Below are positions 18,541 through 25,778 of a stretch of 55,560 nucleotides of DNA, in pieces. Numbering within the stretch: the first letter of the stretch is position 1; each line of letters starts with the position of its first letter. Source of the DNA: Luteimonas huabeiensis HB2 (GTDB taxonomy: Bacteria > Pseudomonadota > Gammaproteobacteria > Xanthomonadales > Xanthomonadaceae); contig NZ_JAAN01000003.1 of assembly GCF_000559025.1 (NCBI RefSeq), positions 1 to 55,560 on the forward strand, in the 5' to 3' direction. Position numbers and translations under genes: made by a program. The notes below the pieces were generated by a model. That model ran no database searches. It was not told where the DNA came from and was given only the letters and a program-made list of their open reading frames with translations.

Positions 18541-19074
18541 TCACGGCGCCGCCCCGTCGCCGAGCAGCGGCAGCGCGCGGTTCGCGAAGGCGATGCGGCG
18601 CTGCTCGAAGCGTTCCGGCTGCAGCGCCGCGAGCAGGTTGGCCGCGGCGGTGGCCGCGCGCGCGGTCATCCACGGCGCCGGCGGCACCGCCGGCTGCTGG
18701 GCGGGCGCCAGGCTGCCGCCCGCCCAGCCGGCGCTCGCCGCCAGCCAGGCACCGAGCGTGCGGTAGCCGGCGGCGCTGGCGAACTCGTAGGCGTCGCGGC
18801 GATGGGCCTCGCTGGGCTCGCGCACCCAGCGCTCGGCCAGGGCCGCGCCGGCGCGATCGGCGGGCGCGAGCGCTTCGTCGCGCGCGCACTGGCACAGCCA
18901 CGCGACCACGTAGCGCCTGGGCAGCAGCCGCGCGAGCAGCCGCAGCGCGTCCTGCACGCGGCCGTGTTCCAGCAACGTGGCGACCGCCGCCTGCGACGCG
19001 GTCTCCGCCGCCAGCAGCGCGCGCGCGCCGGCATCGATCTCCATCTCCTCGCAGGCCTGCCGCAATGCGTCCAT
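18541..19074 (-). CDS. DUF6931-like T6SS-associated protein
   Basis: 177-aa soluble, Ala-rich, mostly helical protein with no signal peptide or membrane helix. It matches my memory of the DUF6931 family, which sits next to vgrG and fha genes in xanthomonad T6SS clusters; this is a recollection, not a computed match. It starts 7 bp after the vgrG stop, so it is co-expressed with VgrG and PAAR. Conserved-looking segments are EPSEAHRRDAYEFA and PERFEQRRIAFANRALPLLG. An adaptor or chaperone role is possible, but nothing in the sequence proves it. Confidence 0.65.
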   Translation of the reverse strand: MDALRQACEEMEIDAGARALLAAETASQAAVATLLEHGRVQDALRLLARLLPRRYVVAWLCQCARDEALAPADRAGAALAERWVREPSEAHRRDAYEFASAAGYRTLGAWLAASAGWAGGSLAPAQQPAVPPAPWMTARAATAAANLLAALQPERFEQRRIAFANRALPLLGDGAAP

Positions 19075-19081
19075 CGCCGCC

Positions 19082-21082
19082 TCAGCCGATCTTGATCAGC
19101 GGCGCCGACATCTGCGCGATGCCCTGGCCGTCGAGGCTGAGCACCGGCGACCTGACCGTGGCGGTGGCGCCGCCCTCGGCGGTCAGCATCGCGTCGGACT
19201 TGAGCGTCATCGCGGCGCCGGCCTTGACGTCCATCGTCGCCCCCGCCTGGATGCCGACCTGTACGCCGCCCTCCGCCTGCACCGCGTTGCGGCCGGCGAT
19301 GGCGATGTCGATGCCCTCGATCCGGATCTCGCCGGCGCTGGTCATGACGATCCTGGACTGGCCGGTCACCAGCTCGATCTCGCTGCCGGCCTCGAGCCGG
19401 AACTTGCCGCCGACCTCGAGGGTGTCGTCGTTGCCGATCTCGTGGCGGCGGTCGCGCGTCACCTTCAGCCGCTGGTCGTTGCCGATCTCGGCGTCCTCGT
19501 CGCGCTCGACCCGGAGCAAGCGGTCGTTCTCCACCGCCTCGCGCAGGTCCTTCCGGGCGTGCAGGTACAGCTCCTCGCTGCCCTTCTTGTCGTCGAAGCG
19601 GATTTCGTTGAAGTCCTCGGCGCCGCCGCCCTCGCTGCGGCTCCTGATGCCGCTGCGGGTCTTCTCGCCCGGCAGCGGGTAGGGCGGCATGTGGGTGGCG
19701 TTGTAGACGCTGCCCACGATCAGCGGGCGGTCCGGATCGCCTTCCAGGAAGCTCACCACCACTTCCTGCCCGACCCGCGGGATGTGGATCGCGCCCCACT
19801 GCTTGCCGGCCCACGGCGTGGCCACGCGCACCGGGCAGGAGTGCGCCTGGTCGCGCCCGCGGGCGCTGTCGGACCAGTGGAACCGCACGTGGACCCGGCC
19901 GTGCCGATCGACCGCGATGGCCTCGTCGTCGCCTTCGCCGCCGGCGTCGCAGACCGTCGCGGTCTGCAGCCCGGCCACCAGCGGGCGCGGCGTGGCCTGC
20001 GGGCTGCGGAACGCCACCCGGCTGTCGATGGCCTCGAAGCGGCATTGCCAGGGCGCCTCGCCGGCATCGTCGTCGCCGGCCTCGCGCGCGGCGAAGGCGC
20101 AGGCGGTCAGCAGGTACTCGCGGTCCCACGCGCCCCCGGGCGAGCCGGCCAGCGCGAACAGCGCACCGGCGGCCAGCCCGTAGGCGTCGCAGGCGCCGCT
20201 GCAGCGCGCGCGGGCCACGGCCTGCGCCTCCACCGCCACCTGCGCCAGCCGGCCGTGCTCGCCGGCGCTGGCGCGGGCGCCGGGGAAGTCGAACTGCTCC
20301 AGCCCGTCCACCGCGTGCAGCCGCACGCCCTGCGCGGCGTCGCCGCGGCCCTCCAGGTCGGTGCGCGGGCTGGCGGGATCGTAGTCGGTCAGGCGCACCG
20401 CGGTGGCGTGCAACGCGCTCGACGGCCGCCACTCGGTCACCCCGACCGCCTCGCGCATCCCGTGCGCGCCCGCCGCCAGCCACGGCAGCTTCGCCGCGCC
20501 CTTCGCCGCGGCGTGGGCGCCGATGCCGTCGGCCAGCACCAGCGTGTGCTTGGCCGCGTCGTGCTCGAACCAGTAGTAGATGCCCTCCTGCTCCATCAGC
20601 CGGCTGAGGAAGGCGAAGTCGTCCTCGCGGTACTGCACGCAGGTCTCGCGCACGGGATAGTCCGCCGACAGGCCGACGCGCACGTCGGAGAAGCCGATGC
20701 CGTCGAGCACCGCGCGCAGGATCGAGACCACGTCGCGGTTGGCGAACACCCGGCTGTGGCGGCGGCGGGTGAGCAGCCACAGCCGCGGCGCCAGCACGAT
20801 CTCGTAGACCGCGTGGCGCAGGTCGTCGATCACCGTGAAGCCGGTCTGCGCCGCCTCGATGGCGATGCCGTGGAAATGCCGCGAGAACCCGTCCGGCATC
20901 CGCATGGCCACGGCCATCGGCTTGCCCAGCAGGCCCACCAGGTCGAGCCTGGGGTCGGGGGAGGCCGCCCGCACGCGGAACTCGTACAGCGCGCCCAGGC
21001 GCTCGCGGCCGTCCATCGCCAGCAGGCGCAGCGCGTCGCCGTGGTCGGATTCCAGGACGAAGCTGGGCCGATCGCGCGCCAT
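19082..21082 (-). CDS. vgrG: VgrG (TssI) spike protein
   Basis: 666-aa T6SS spike trimer subunit. The gp27-like N-terminal part (LESDHGDALRLL, REDDFAFLSRLMEQEGIYYW) is followed by the gp5 OB-fold (DRHGRVHVRFHW, VGQEVVVSFLEGDPDRPLIVGSVYN) and a repetitive beta-helical needle. It ends at SAPLIKIG with no extra effector domain, so cargo would have to bind non-covalently. The ATG at 21082 is where VgrG homology begins; upstream sequence in the same frame belongs to the neighbouring gene. The gap to the upstream gene is 7 bp. Confidence 0.95.
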   Translation of the reverse strand: MARDRPSFVLESDHGDALRLLAMDGRERLGALYEFRVRAASPDPRLDLVGLLGKPMAVAMRMPDGFSRHFHGIAIEAAQTGFTVIDDLRHAVYEIVLAPRLWLLTRRRHSRVFANRDVVSILRAVLDGIGFSDVRVGLSADYPVRETCVQYREDDFAFLSRLMEQEGIYYWFEHDAAKHTLVLADGIGAHAAAKGAAKLPWLAAGAHGMREAVGVTEWRPSSALHATAVRLTDYDPASPRTDLEGRGDAAQGVRLHAVDGLEQFDFPGARASAGEHGRLAQVAVEAQAVARARCSGACDAYGLAAGALFALAGSPGGAWDREYLLTACAFAAREAGDDDAGEAPWQCRFEAIDSRVAFRSPQATPRPLVAGLQTATVCDAGGEGDDEAIAVDRHGRVHVRFHWSDSARGRDQAHSCPVRVATPWAGKQWGAIHIPRVGQEVVVSFLEGDPDRPLIVGSVYNATHMPPYPLPGEKTRSGIRSRSEGGGAEDFNEIRFDDKKGSEELYLHARKDLREAVENDRLLRVERDEDAEIGNDQRLKVTRDRRHEIGNDDTLEVGGKFRLEAGSEIELVTGQSRIVMTSAGEIRIEGIDIAIAGRNAVQAEGGVQVGIQAGATMDVKAGAAMTLKSDAMLTAEGGATATVRSPVLSLDGQGIAQMSAPLIKIG

Positions 21083-21089
21083 CGCCCGC

Positions 21090-22466
21090 TCAGGCCCCGG
21101 CGCGGCGTGCGGCGACCACCCAGCCCGGCACCGGCAGCCCGCCCTCGCTGCGCAGCTCGCGCGCCTGGATCCGGGTCTCGGCGAAGCCCGCCGCCGCCAG
21201 CGCGGCAGCCACGTGCGCGCGCGCATGCCGGTAGCGGCCGCTCGGGCCCAGTTCGAACGCCGGGCCGTCGCCGGCCGCATCGTCCAGCGCCTCGACCGAG
21301 AACGCCAGCCAGCCGCCCGCGCGCAGCGCGCCGGCCGCCGCGGCGCAGACCCGGTGCAGGTCGCCGAAGTAGACCAGGGTGTCCGCCGATGCGACCACGT
21401 CCCAGCGCCGCGGCCGCGCCAGCAGGTGCGCGGTCAGCTCGCCCTCGTGCAGGGCGTCGTAGCCGCCGCGCCGGCGCGCGCGCTCGAGCATGCCGGGCGA
21501 CAGGTCCACGCCCTCCAGCCGCCGCGCCAGCGGCCGCAACAGCGGCGCGCACAGGCCGGTGCCGCAGCCGGCGTCGAGCACGTCCAGGCCGTCGCGGCCG
21601 GCCAGCGCCGCCGCCAACGCGTCGGCCAGCAGTTGCGGCGCGCGGTAGTCGAGGTGGTTCAGCAACTGCTCGTCGAAGCTCGCGGCGAAGCCGTCGAACA
21701 GCGTGCGCACGTAGGCGTCGCCGGCGCGCTCGGGGGCCTCGGCGCCGCCGGATGCGGCGAGCATGTGCGCCGCGACCGGCGAGTCCGGCTCGCGGTCGAG
21801 CCAGTCGCGGTAGACCGCCCGCGCCGCTTCGTGATCGCCCAGCACGTACAGCACGGTGCCGAGCGATTCCAGCGCGCGCAGGTTGCCCGGGTCCAGCTCC
21901 CACGCGCGCCGCAGGCAGGCCGCGGCCTGCCGCCCGTGCTCGGCGTGCGCAGCGTGGTTGCGCAGGAACAGGCCCAGCAGGTGGTAGCCGTGCGCATAGG
22001 CCGGGGCGACGGTCAGCAGCAGGCCGTAGGCCTTGAAGGCGTCATCGAGCCGGCCCTGCAGCTCCAGCGCCACGGCGAGGTTGCCGATCGCGACGAAGTG
22101 CGAAGGCGCGCAGCGCAGCGCGCGCCGGTAGCAGACCTCGGCCGCGACCGCGTCGCCGCGCTCCTTGTGGATGTTGCCGAGGTTGTTGTGGATGTCGGCA
22201 TGCCGGGGCGCGCGTTCGAGCGCGCGCGCGATGAGCGCGATCGCGCCCTCGCTGTCGCCGCGCCGGTGCCGCAGCACGCCGAGGAAGTGCAGCGCGTCGG
22301 GCTGGCCCGGATCGAGCGCCAGGACGTCCGCGTAGCGCGCGGCCGCGGCGGCGGCGTCGCCGGCGCGGTGCATGGCGACGGCCGCCTGCAGCAGCGCCTG
22401 CACGCCGGCGCCGTCCTGCGCGCTGGACGCCGCGGCGCGCGCGGCCGCGGCCGGCATCGTGCTCAT
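21090..22466 (-). CDS. TPR-repeat protein fused to a SAM-dependent methyltransferase
   Basis: 458-aa cytoplasmic protein. Residues about 20-235 form five or six TPR repeats (for example DALHFLGVLRHRRGD and ADIHNNLGNIHKERGD). Residues about 260-455 form a class I methyltransferase with SAM motif I DVLDAGCGTGL, the acidic motif II EGVDLSPGMLERA, and motif IV DVVASADTLVYFGDL. TPR-methyltransferase fusions of this shape are known as uncharacterised bacterial proteins; the substrate is unknown. It overlaps the PAAR stop (ATGA) and precedes vgrG by 7 bp, so it is part of the spike operon. Confidence 0.88.
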   Translation of the reverse strand: MSTMPAAAARAAASSAQDGAGVQALLQAAVAMHRAGDAAAAAARYADVLALDPGQPDALHFLGVLRHRRGDSEGAIALIARALERAPRHADIHNNLGNIHKERGDAVAAEVCYRRALRCAPSHFVAIGNLAVALELQGRLDDAFKAYGLLLTVAPAYAHGYHLLGLFLRNHAAHAEHGRQAAACLRRAWELDPGNLRALESLGTVLYVLGDHEAARAVYRDWLDREPDSPVAAHMLAASGGAEAPERAGDAYVRTLFDGFAASFDEQLLNHLDYRAPQLLADALAAALAGRDGLDVLDAGCGTGLCAPLLRPLARRLEGVDLSPGMLERARRRGGYDALHEGELTAHLLARPRRWDVVASADTLVYFGDLHRVCAAAAGALRAGGWLAFSVEALDDAAGDGPAFELGPSGRYRHARAHVAAALAAAGFAETRIQARELRSEGGLPVPGWVVAARRAGA

Positions 22467-22759
22467 CCGCCGCCGCCGTAGAGCACGGTCGGCAGGCCGG
22501 CGACGATGACGCCGCCGTGGGCGGTCGAGTCGCTGATGCGCGCGGCCGGCTGGCCCATGATGAGGATCGTCGGCACCCCGGTCACGATGACGTCGGGCGG
22601 GCCGACGCAGGCGGCGGTGTCGCCCATGCGCGCGGCCGGCAGGCCGCCGACCAGCACCGGCGGCGCGCCCGGCGCGACGATCGGGCCGCCGACGTGCGGC
22701 ACCACGCCGGTGACCATCGGGCAGGCGTGCATGTCGGTCAGGCGCGCGGCGGGCAGCAT
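22463..22759 (-). CDS. PAAR-domain spike-tip protein
   Basis: 98-aa PAAR protein that caps the VgrG spike. Two PAAR-type repeats are visible (PAARLTDMHACP and GLPAARMGDTAACVGP, then GQPAARISDSTAHGG), with the metal-binding His and Cys residues. No N- or C-terminal toxin extension. The ATG at 22759 was chosen because PAAR homology begins there and the shared regulatory element ends 55 bp upstream; the longer open frame would start inside that element. First gene of a five-gene unit ending with tagH. Confidence 0.93.
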   Translation of the reverse strand: MLPAARLTDMHACPMVTGVVPHVGGPIVAPGAPPVLVGGLPAARMGDTAACVGPPDVIVTGVPTILIMGQPAARISDSTAHGGVIVAGLPTVLYGGGG

Positions 22760-22813
22760 GGCGGCGGCTCGGAAGGAACGTCCCGGAAGCTTCGGCCGCC
22801 GGCGCCGCGGTGA

Positions 22814-22831
22814 CCCGACGATTCGTCTCAA
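22814..22831 (-). promoter_or_regulatory. T6SS-associated 18-bp element, site B (upstream of PAAR gene)
   Basis: Minus strand: TTGAGACGAATCGTCGGG. The core GACGA-A-TCGTC is a perfect palindrome here. The hexamer GAAGCT follows 20 bp after GTCGGG. It lies between the ECF sigma gene stop (22872) and the PAAR ATG (22759). Confidence 0.6.
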
Positions 22832-22871
22832 CCGGCGCGGCGCCGGGCGTCCGCGGCCCGGCGGCGGCCGC

Positions 22872-23477
22872 TCAGCCGAGCTCGCGGCGCAGCCACGCGC
22901 GCGCGATCCGCCATTCGCGCTGCACCGTCGAAACCGACAGGCCCAGCAGCGCGGCGACCTCCTCCCCGGTCAGGCCGGCGAAGAACTTCAGCTCGACGAT
23001 GCGCGCCTGCCGCGGGTCGATCGCCGCCAGCTCATCGAGGACCCGGCCCAGCGCTGCCGGCCCGGCATCGCCGGCCAGCGCATCGACGATGCCGGTCAGC
23101 GCGATGCGGTCCTCCGGTGCGGGCCGCTTGGCCGCGTTGCGGCGGCGCGCGGCGTCGATCAGCACCTGCCGCATCGCGCGCGCGGCCATGCCCAGCAGGT
23201 GCCGGCGGTCCTCGATGCGCGGCGGCGCGCCGGCGCCGAACAGGCGCAGGAAGCTCTCGTTGACCAGCTCGGTCGCGCTGAGCGTGCGCTGCTGGAACTC
23301 GCCGCCGAGCTGCTGCCGCGCGACCTGGCGCAACGCGGCGTACATCCGCCGCATCACCCGCTCCATCGCCTCGGCGTCGCCGGACAGCGCGTCCGGCAGC
23401 CAGGCGGTGACGTCTTCGCGGCGCGCGCGCCCGCCGTGCCCGGCGCGCCGTCCCGTGGCCACGCGATCCTGGACCAT
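22872..23477 (-). CDS. ECF-type sigma factor of the kinase-associated (ECF43/TIGR02999-like) group
   Basis: 201-aa RNA polymerase sigma factor with region 2 (about 45-110) and region 4 (about 140-200, LKFFAGLTGEEVAALLGLSV then a recognition helix). The RRHLLGMAARAMRQVLIDAA segment is typical of the TIGR02999/Sigma70_ECF family. Region 2.2, where classical ECF sigmas have an acidic DAED-type stretch, reads SATELVNESFLRL with Thr69. Family knowledge: members of this group are activated by Thr phosphorylation in this region and control T6SS genes in Xanthomonas and Vibrio. The start was set at ATG 23477, with an AGGGG ribosome site about 9 nt upstream. It sits directly upstream of the PAAR operon. 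Confidence 0.88.
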   Translation of the reverse strand: MVQDRVATGRRAGHGGRARREDVTAWLPDALSGDAEAMERVMRRMYAALRQVARQQLGGEFQQRTLSATELVNESFLRLFGAGAPPRIEDRRHLLGMAARAMRQVLIDAARRRNAAKRPAPEDRIALTGIVDALAGDAGPAALGRVLDELAAIDPRQARIVELKFFAGLTGEEVAALLGLSVSTVQREWRIARAWLRRELG

Positions 23478-23589
23478 CGCCGCGTTCCCCTGGCGGTCGA
23501 TCGAAGCGGCAGTATGCCACCGGCGGCCGGGGCCGCAGCGACGCAGCCCGGCCGCCCGCGGCCGGCGCACGGCGCCGCCGCGGCCGCCC

Positions 23590-24192
23590 CTACGCGCGGC
23601 GCGCCTGCGCGGCGACGATGCCTTCCTGCCCGTTCCGCTCGATCCGGCCGACCAGCCGCAGCAGCGTGCGCTCGGTGACGCCGAAATGGCGCGCCGTCCA
23701 GGCCGGACTGCGCCCGGCGTCGAGGTAGCCGAGCGCCTGCAGGCACTGCTCGCGATCCAGCGAGGGGCGCCGGCCCACGTGCTTGCCCTGGGCCCGCGCG
23801 GCGGCCATGCCGGCGCGGGTGCGTTCGCTGATCAGCGTGCGCTCGAACTCGGCCAGCGCCGCCATCATGTGGAACACCAGGCGCCCGCCGGAGGAACTGG
23901 TGTCGATGTGCTCGCACAGCGACTTGAACCGCACGTCCCGCCGGCCCAGGTCGTCGAGCAGCTGGACGAGGTGGACCAGCGATCGGCCCAGCCGGTCCAG
24001 TCGCCAGACGACCAGCTTGTCGCCCGGCGCCAGCGCCGCGAGCGCGCGGTCCAGGCCCGGGCGACTGACGAGGCTGCCCGAGATGCCGCTGTCGGTGAAC
24101 ACGCGATCGCAGCCATCCCGCTCCAGGGCCTGGATCTGGAGATCCAGGTTCTGTTCGTCCGTCGATACCCGGGCATAACCGATACGCTTCAT
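23590..24192 (-). CDS. Serine recombinase (resolvase/invertase family)
   Basis: 200-aa small serine recombinase. The N-terminal catalytic domain has Ser10 in YARVSTDEQ, the RLDRLGRS arginines and EFERTLISERTRAG at the start of the E-helix. The C-terminal about 45 residues form the resolvase HTH (PAWTARHFGVTERTLLRLV). It resembles Hin/Pin/Tn3-resolvase proteins in length and order. No good Shine-Dalgarno sequence precedes ATG 24192. No transposase accompanies it, and I found no convincing pair of crossover sites, so its target is unknown. A short dyad AGAG-TT-CTCT at 24207-24216 lies just upstream of the start. Confidence 0.9.
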   Translation of the reverse strand: MKRIGYARVSTDEQNLDLQIQALERDGCDRVFTDSGISGSLVSRPGLDRALAALAPGDKLVVWRLDRLGRSLVHLVQLLDDLGRRDVRFKSLCEHIDTSSSGGRLVFHMMAALAEFERTLISERTRAGMAAARAQGKHVGRRPSLDREQCLQALGYLDAGRSPAWTARHFGVTERTLLRLVGRIERNGQEGIVAAQARRA

Positions 24193-24315
24193 GATTGACT
24201 TCAAGGAGAGTTCTCTACGGGAGATCGCGCCCGCCGAACGTGCGCCGGGACCCGCGCGGTACGTCCGGGCCATGATGACGGCCCGTATCCGCGAACGCCG
24301 ACCTCCGTTGTTGAA

Positions 24316-24334
24316 AAAAGGGGGGACCCCTTTT
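24316..24334. terminator. Perfect 8-bp inverted repeat between divergent genes
   Basis: AAAAGGGG-GGA-CCCCTTTT, an 8-bp stem with a 3-nt loop and T/A runs on both sides. The shape fits a bidirectional intrinsic terminator or attenuator. Its place is unusual, between the divergent starts of the recombinase (24192) and the EAL gene (24366), 32 bp before the latter. Confidence 0.4.
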
Positions 24335-24365
24335 GGTTGAAAGGCGGTCGTCAGAAGGGGGCAGG

Positions 24366-25235
24366 ATGCGCCATCCCGAGCAGGCGGCGGACCGTCGCGA
24401 CACCGGCGACACCGCGAGTCGGCAACGCACGTCGGGCCTGGAAACGGCGGCCCATCGTCGCGACCGGACGCTGGCAGCGGAGCTGCTGGACGACCTGATC
24501 CATCGGCGCCTCGTCCTGGCGTTCCAGCCCGTCCGCCGGCTGGCGGCCGCGGACGCGTCGGCCTGCCTTTACGAAGAAGCCCTGCTGCGCCGGGCGGGCG
24601 AGCGCGACGACGCCCCCGCCGAGGCCATCCGCGCGCTGGAGCGCCAGGGCGCGATCGCGCAGCTGGACCGCAGCGTGCTCTGGAGCGTGATCCAGACGCT
24701 GGCGCGGCACCCCGGGCAGTGCCTGGGCGCGAACATCTCGGCGGCCTCGCTGCGCGCCGAGGCCTGGTGGCAGGCGCCGCTGCGCTACCTGGGCGCGCAC
24801 CCCCGGGTCGCCCGCCGGCTGACGGTGGAGATCACCGAGACCGCGCCGGTCCGCCACCCCATCGAGGCCCTGAGCCTGATCGCGGGGCTGCAGGCGCGCG
24901 GCGTGCGCGTCGCCCTCGACGACCTGGGCGCCGGGCACGCCACCCTGGCGTTCCTGGCGCGCAGCCGGGCGGACCTGGCCAAGATCGACCGCTCCGTGCT
25001 GTTCCGTCCGCCCGACGCCCTGCGCGAACTCGTGCGCGCCTGCGCGGACCACTGCCCCTGCGTCGTGGTCGAAGGCATCGAATCCGAAGCCGACCTCGCC
25101 GCCGCCCGCCACGCCGGCGCCCATGCTGCGCAGGGCTTCCACGTGGGACGCCCGACGACCACGCCGCCGTGGCTGACCGGGCCCGCAGTCACGGTGTCCC
25201 CAGTCGAGCCGGCGTCGTGTCCCCAGCCCCGGTGA
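24366..25235 (+). CDS. Stand-alone EAL-domain protein, probable c-di-GMP phosphodiesterase
   Basis: 289-aa protein that is almost all EAL domain, with no signal peptide, membrane helix or GGDEF partner. The catalytic signatures are kept: EALLR, Asn in NISAASL, Glu in EITET, the two Asp of DDLGAG (for DDFGTG), Lys in KIDRS, Glu in VEGIES, and QGFHVGRP. It is therefore likely able to hydrolyse c-di-GMP. ATG 24366 is preferred over the upstream TTG 24333, because a GGGGG-type ribosome site precedes it and the TTG lies in a hairpin. It faces the pga operon tail to tail, 75 bp apart, and PNAG synthesis is a classic c-di-GMP-controlled process. Confidence 0.88.
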   Translation: MRHPEQAADRRDTGDTASRQRTSGLETAAHRRDRTLAAELLDDLIHRRLVLAFQPVRRLAAADASACLYEEALLRRAGERDDAPAEAIRALERQGAIAQLDRSVLWSVIQTLARHPGQCLGANISAASLRAEAWWQAPLRYLGAHPRVARRLTVEITETAPVRHPIEALSLIAGLQARGVRVALDDLGAGHATLAFLARSRADLAKIDRSVLFRPPDALRELVRACADHCPCVVVEGIESEADLAAARHAGAHAAQGFHVGRPTTTPPWLTGPAVTVSPVEPASCPQPR

Positions 25236-25310
25236 ATCCGCTCGATGGAAGCGGCGTCGTGTCCGCGCCCGGAACAGCGACTGCGGCCTGCGCCGGCCCC
25301 ATCGCGCGCG

Positions 25311-25778
25311 TCACGCGGCGCCGGAGGCGTCGATGCGCACGTCCACCGGGCGCGCCCGGTCGTCCATCGCCAGGGTCGCGATGCGCGCCCGCGAAAGCCG
25401 CCGCGCCAGCTCGACGTCCACCCCCAGGCCCTGCGCCACCTCGTCCAGCGTGGCCGCCGCCTGCGGCGCGCGTCTTTCCTTGTCGGCGAAGCGGAACCGG
25501 TTGTACTCGGCCCAGGCGATGAGCGCGATCGCGCAGGCGGCGCAGATCAGCGGCAGCGCGACGAGGACGAAGGTGTCCACCTGCTGCTCCTGGCGGTACA
25601 GCTGCAGCCACGCCAGCCGCGCGCCGAACAGCCACGACAGCAGGGTGAGCAGCGGCACCCAGAGGTAGAGGTAGAAACCCCAGAACGCCAGGGTCACCAC
25701 GCCCCACAGCGTCCGGTGCGCGATCTGCTGGCGCTCGGGCTTGTGGATCAGGCGCGAATCGTAGCGGCTGGCGCTCAT
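25311..25778 (-). CDS. pgaD: PgaD, PNAG synthase accessory membrane protein
   Basis: 155-aa inner-membrane protein. Two membrane helices (about 24-50 and 73-93) flank a short loop; residues 95-155 are cytoplasmic. It resembles PgaD, which forms a c-di-GMP-dependent synthase with PgaC. The identification rests mainly on operon position and the two-helix layout, since PgaD is poorly conserved. Its ATG overlaps the pgaC stop (ATGA). Last gene of the pgaABCD operon. Confidence 0.85.
   Translation of the reverse strand: MSASRYDSRLIHKPERQQIAHRTLWGVVTLAFWGFYLYLWVPLLTLLSWLFGARLAWLQLYRQEQQVDTFVLVALPLICAACAIALIAWAEYNRFRFADKERRAPQAAATLDEVAQGLGVDVELARRLSRARIATLAMDDRARPVDVRIDASGAA

Noticed and set aside
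22760..22831. Longer start for the PAAR gene at 22831
   Set aside because: It would place the start inside the shared regulatory element and add a basic tail absent from PAAR proteins.
25195..25290. Imperfect direct repeat GGCGTCGTGTCC between the EAL gene and pgaD
   Set aside because: Only two short copies, one within coding sequence; no flanking structure or link to a known element.
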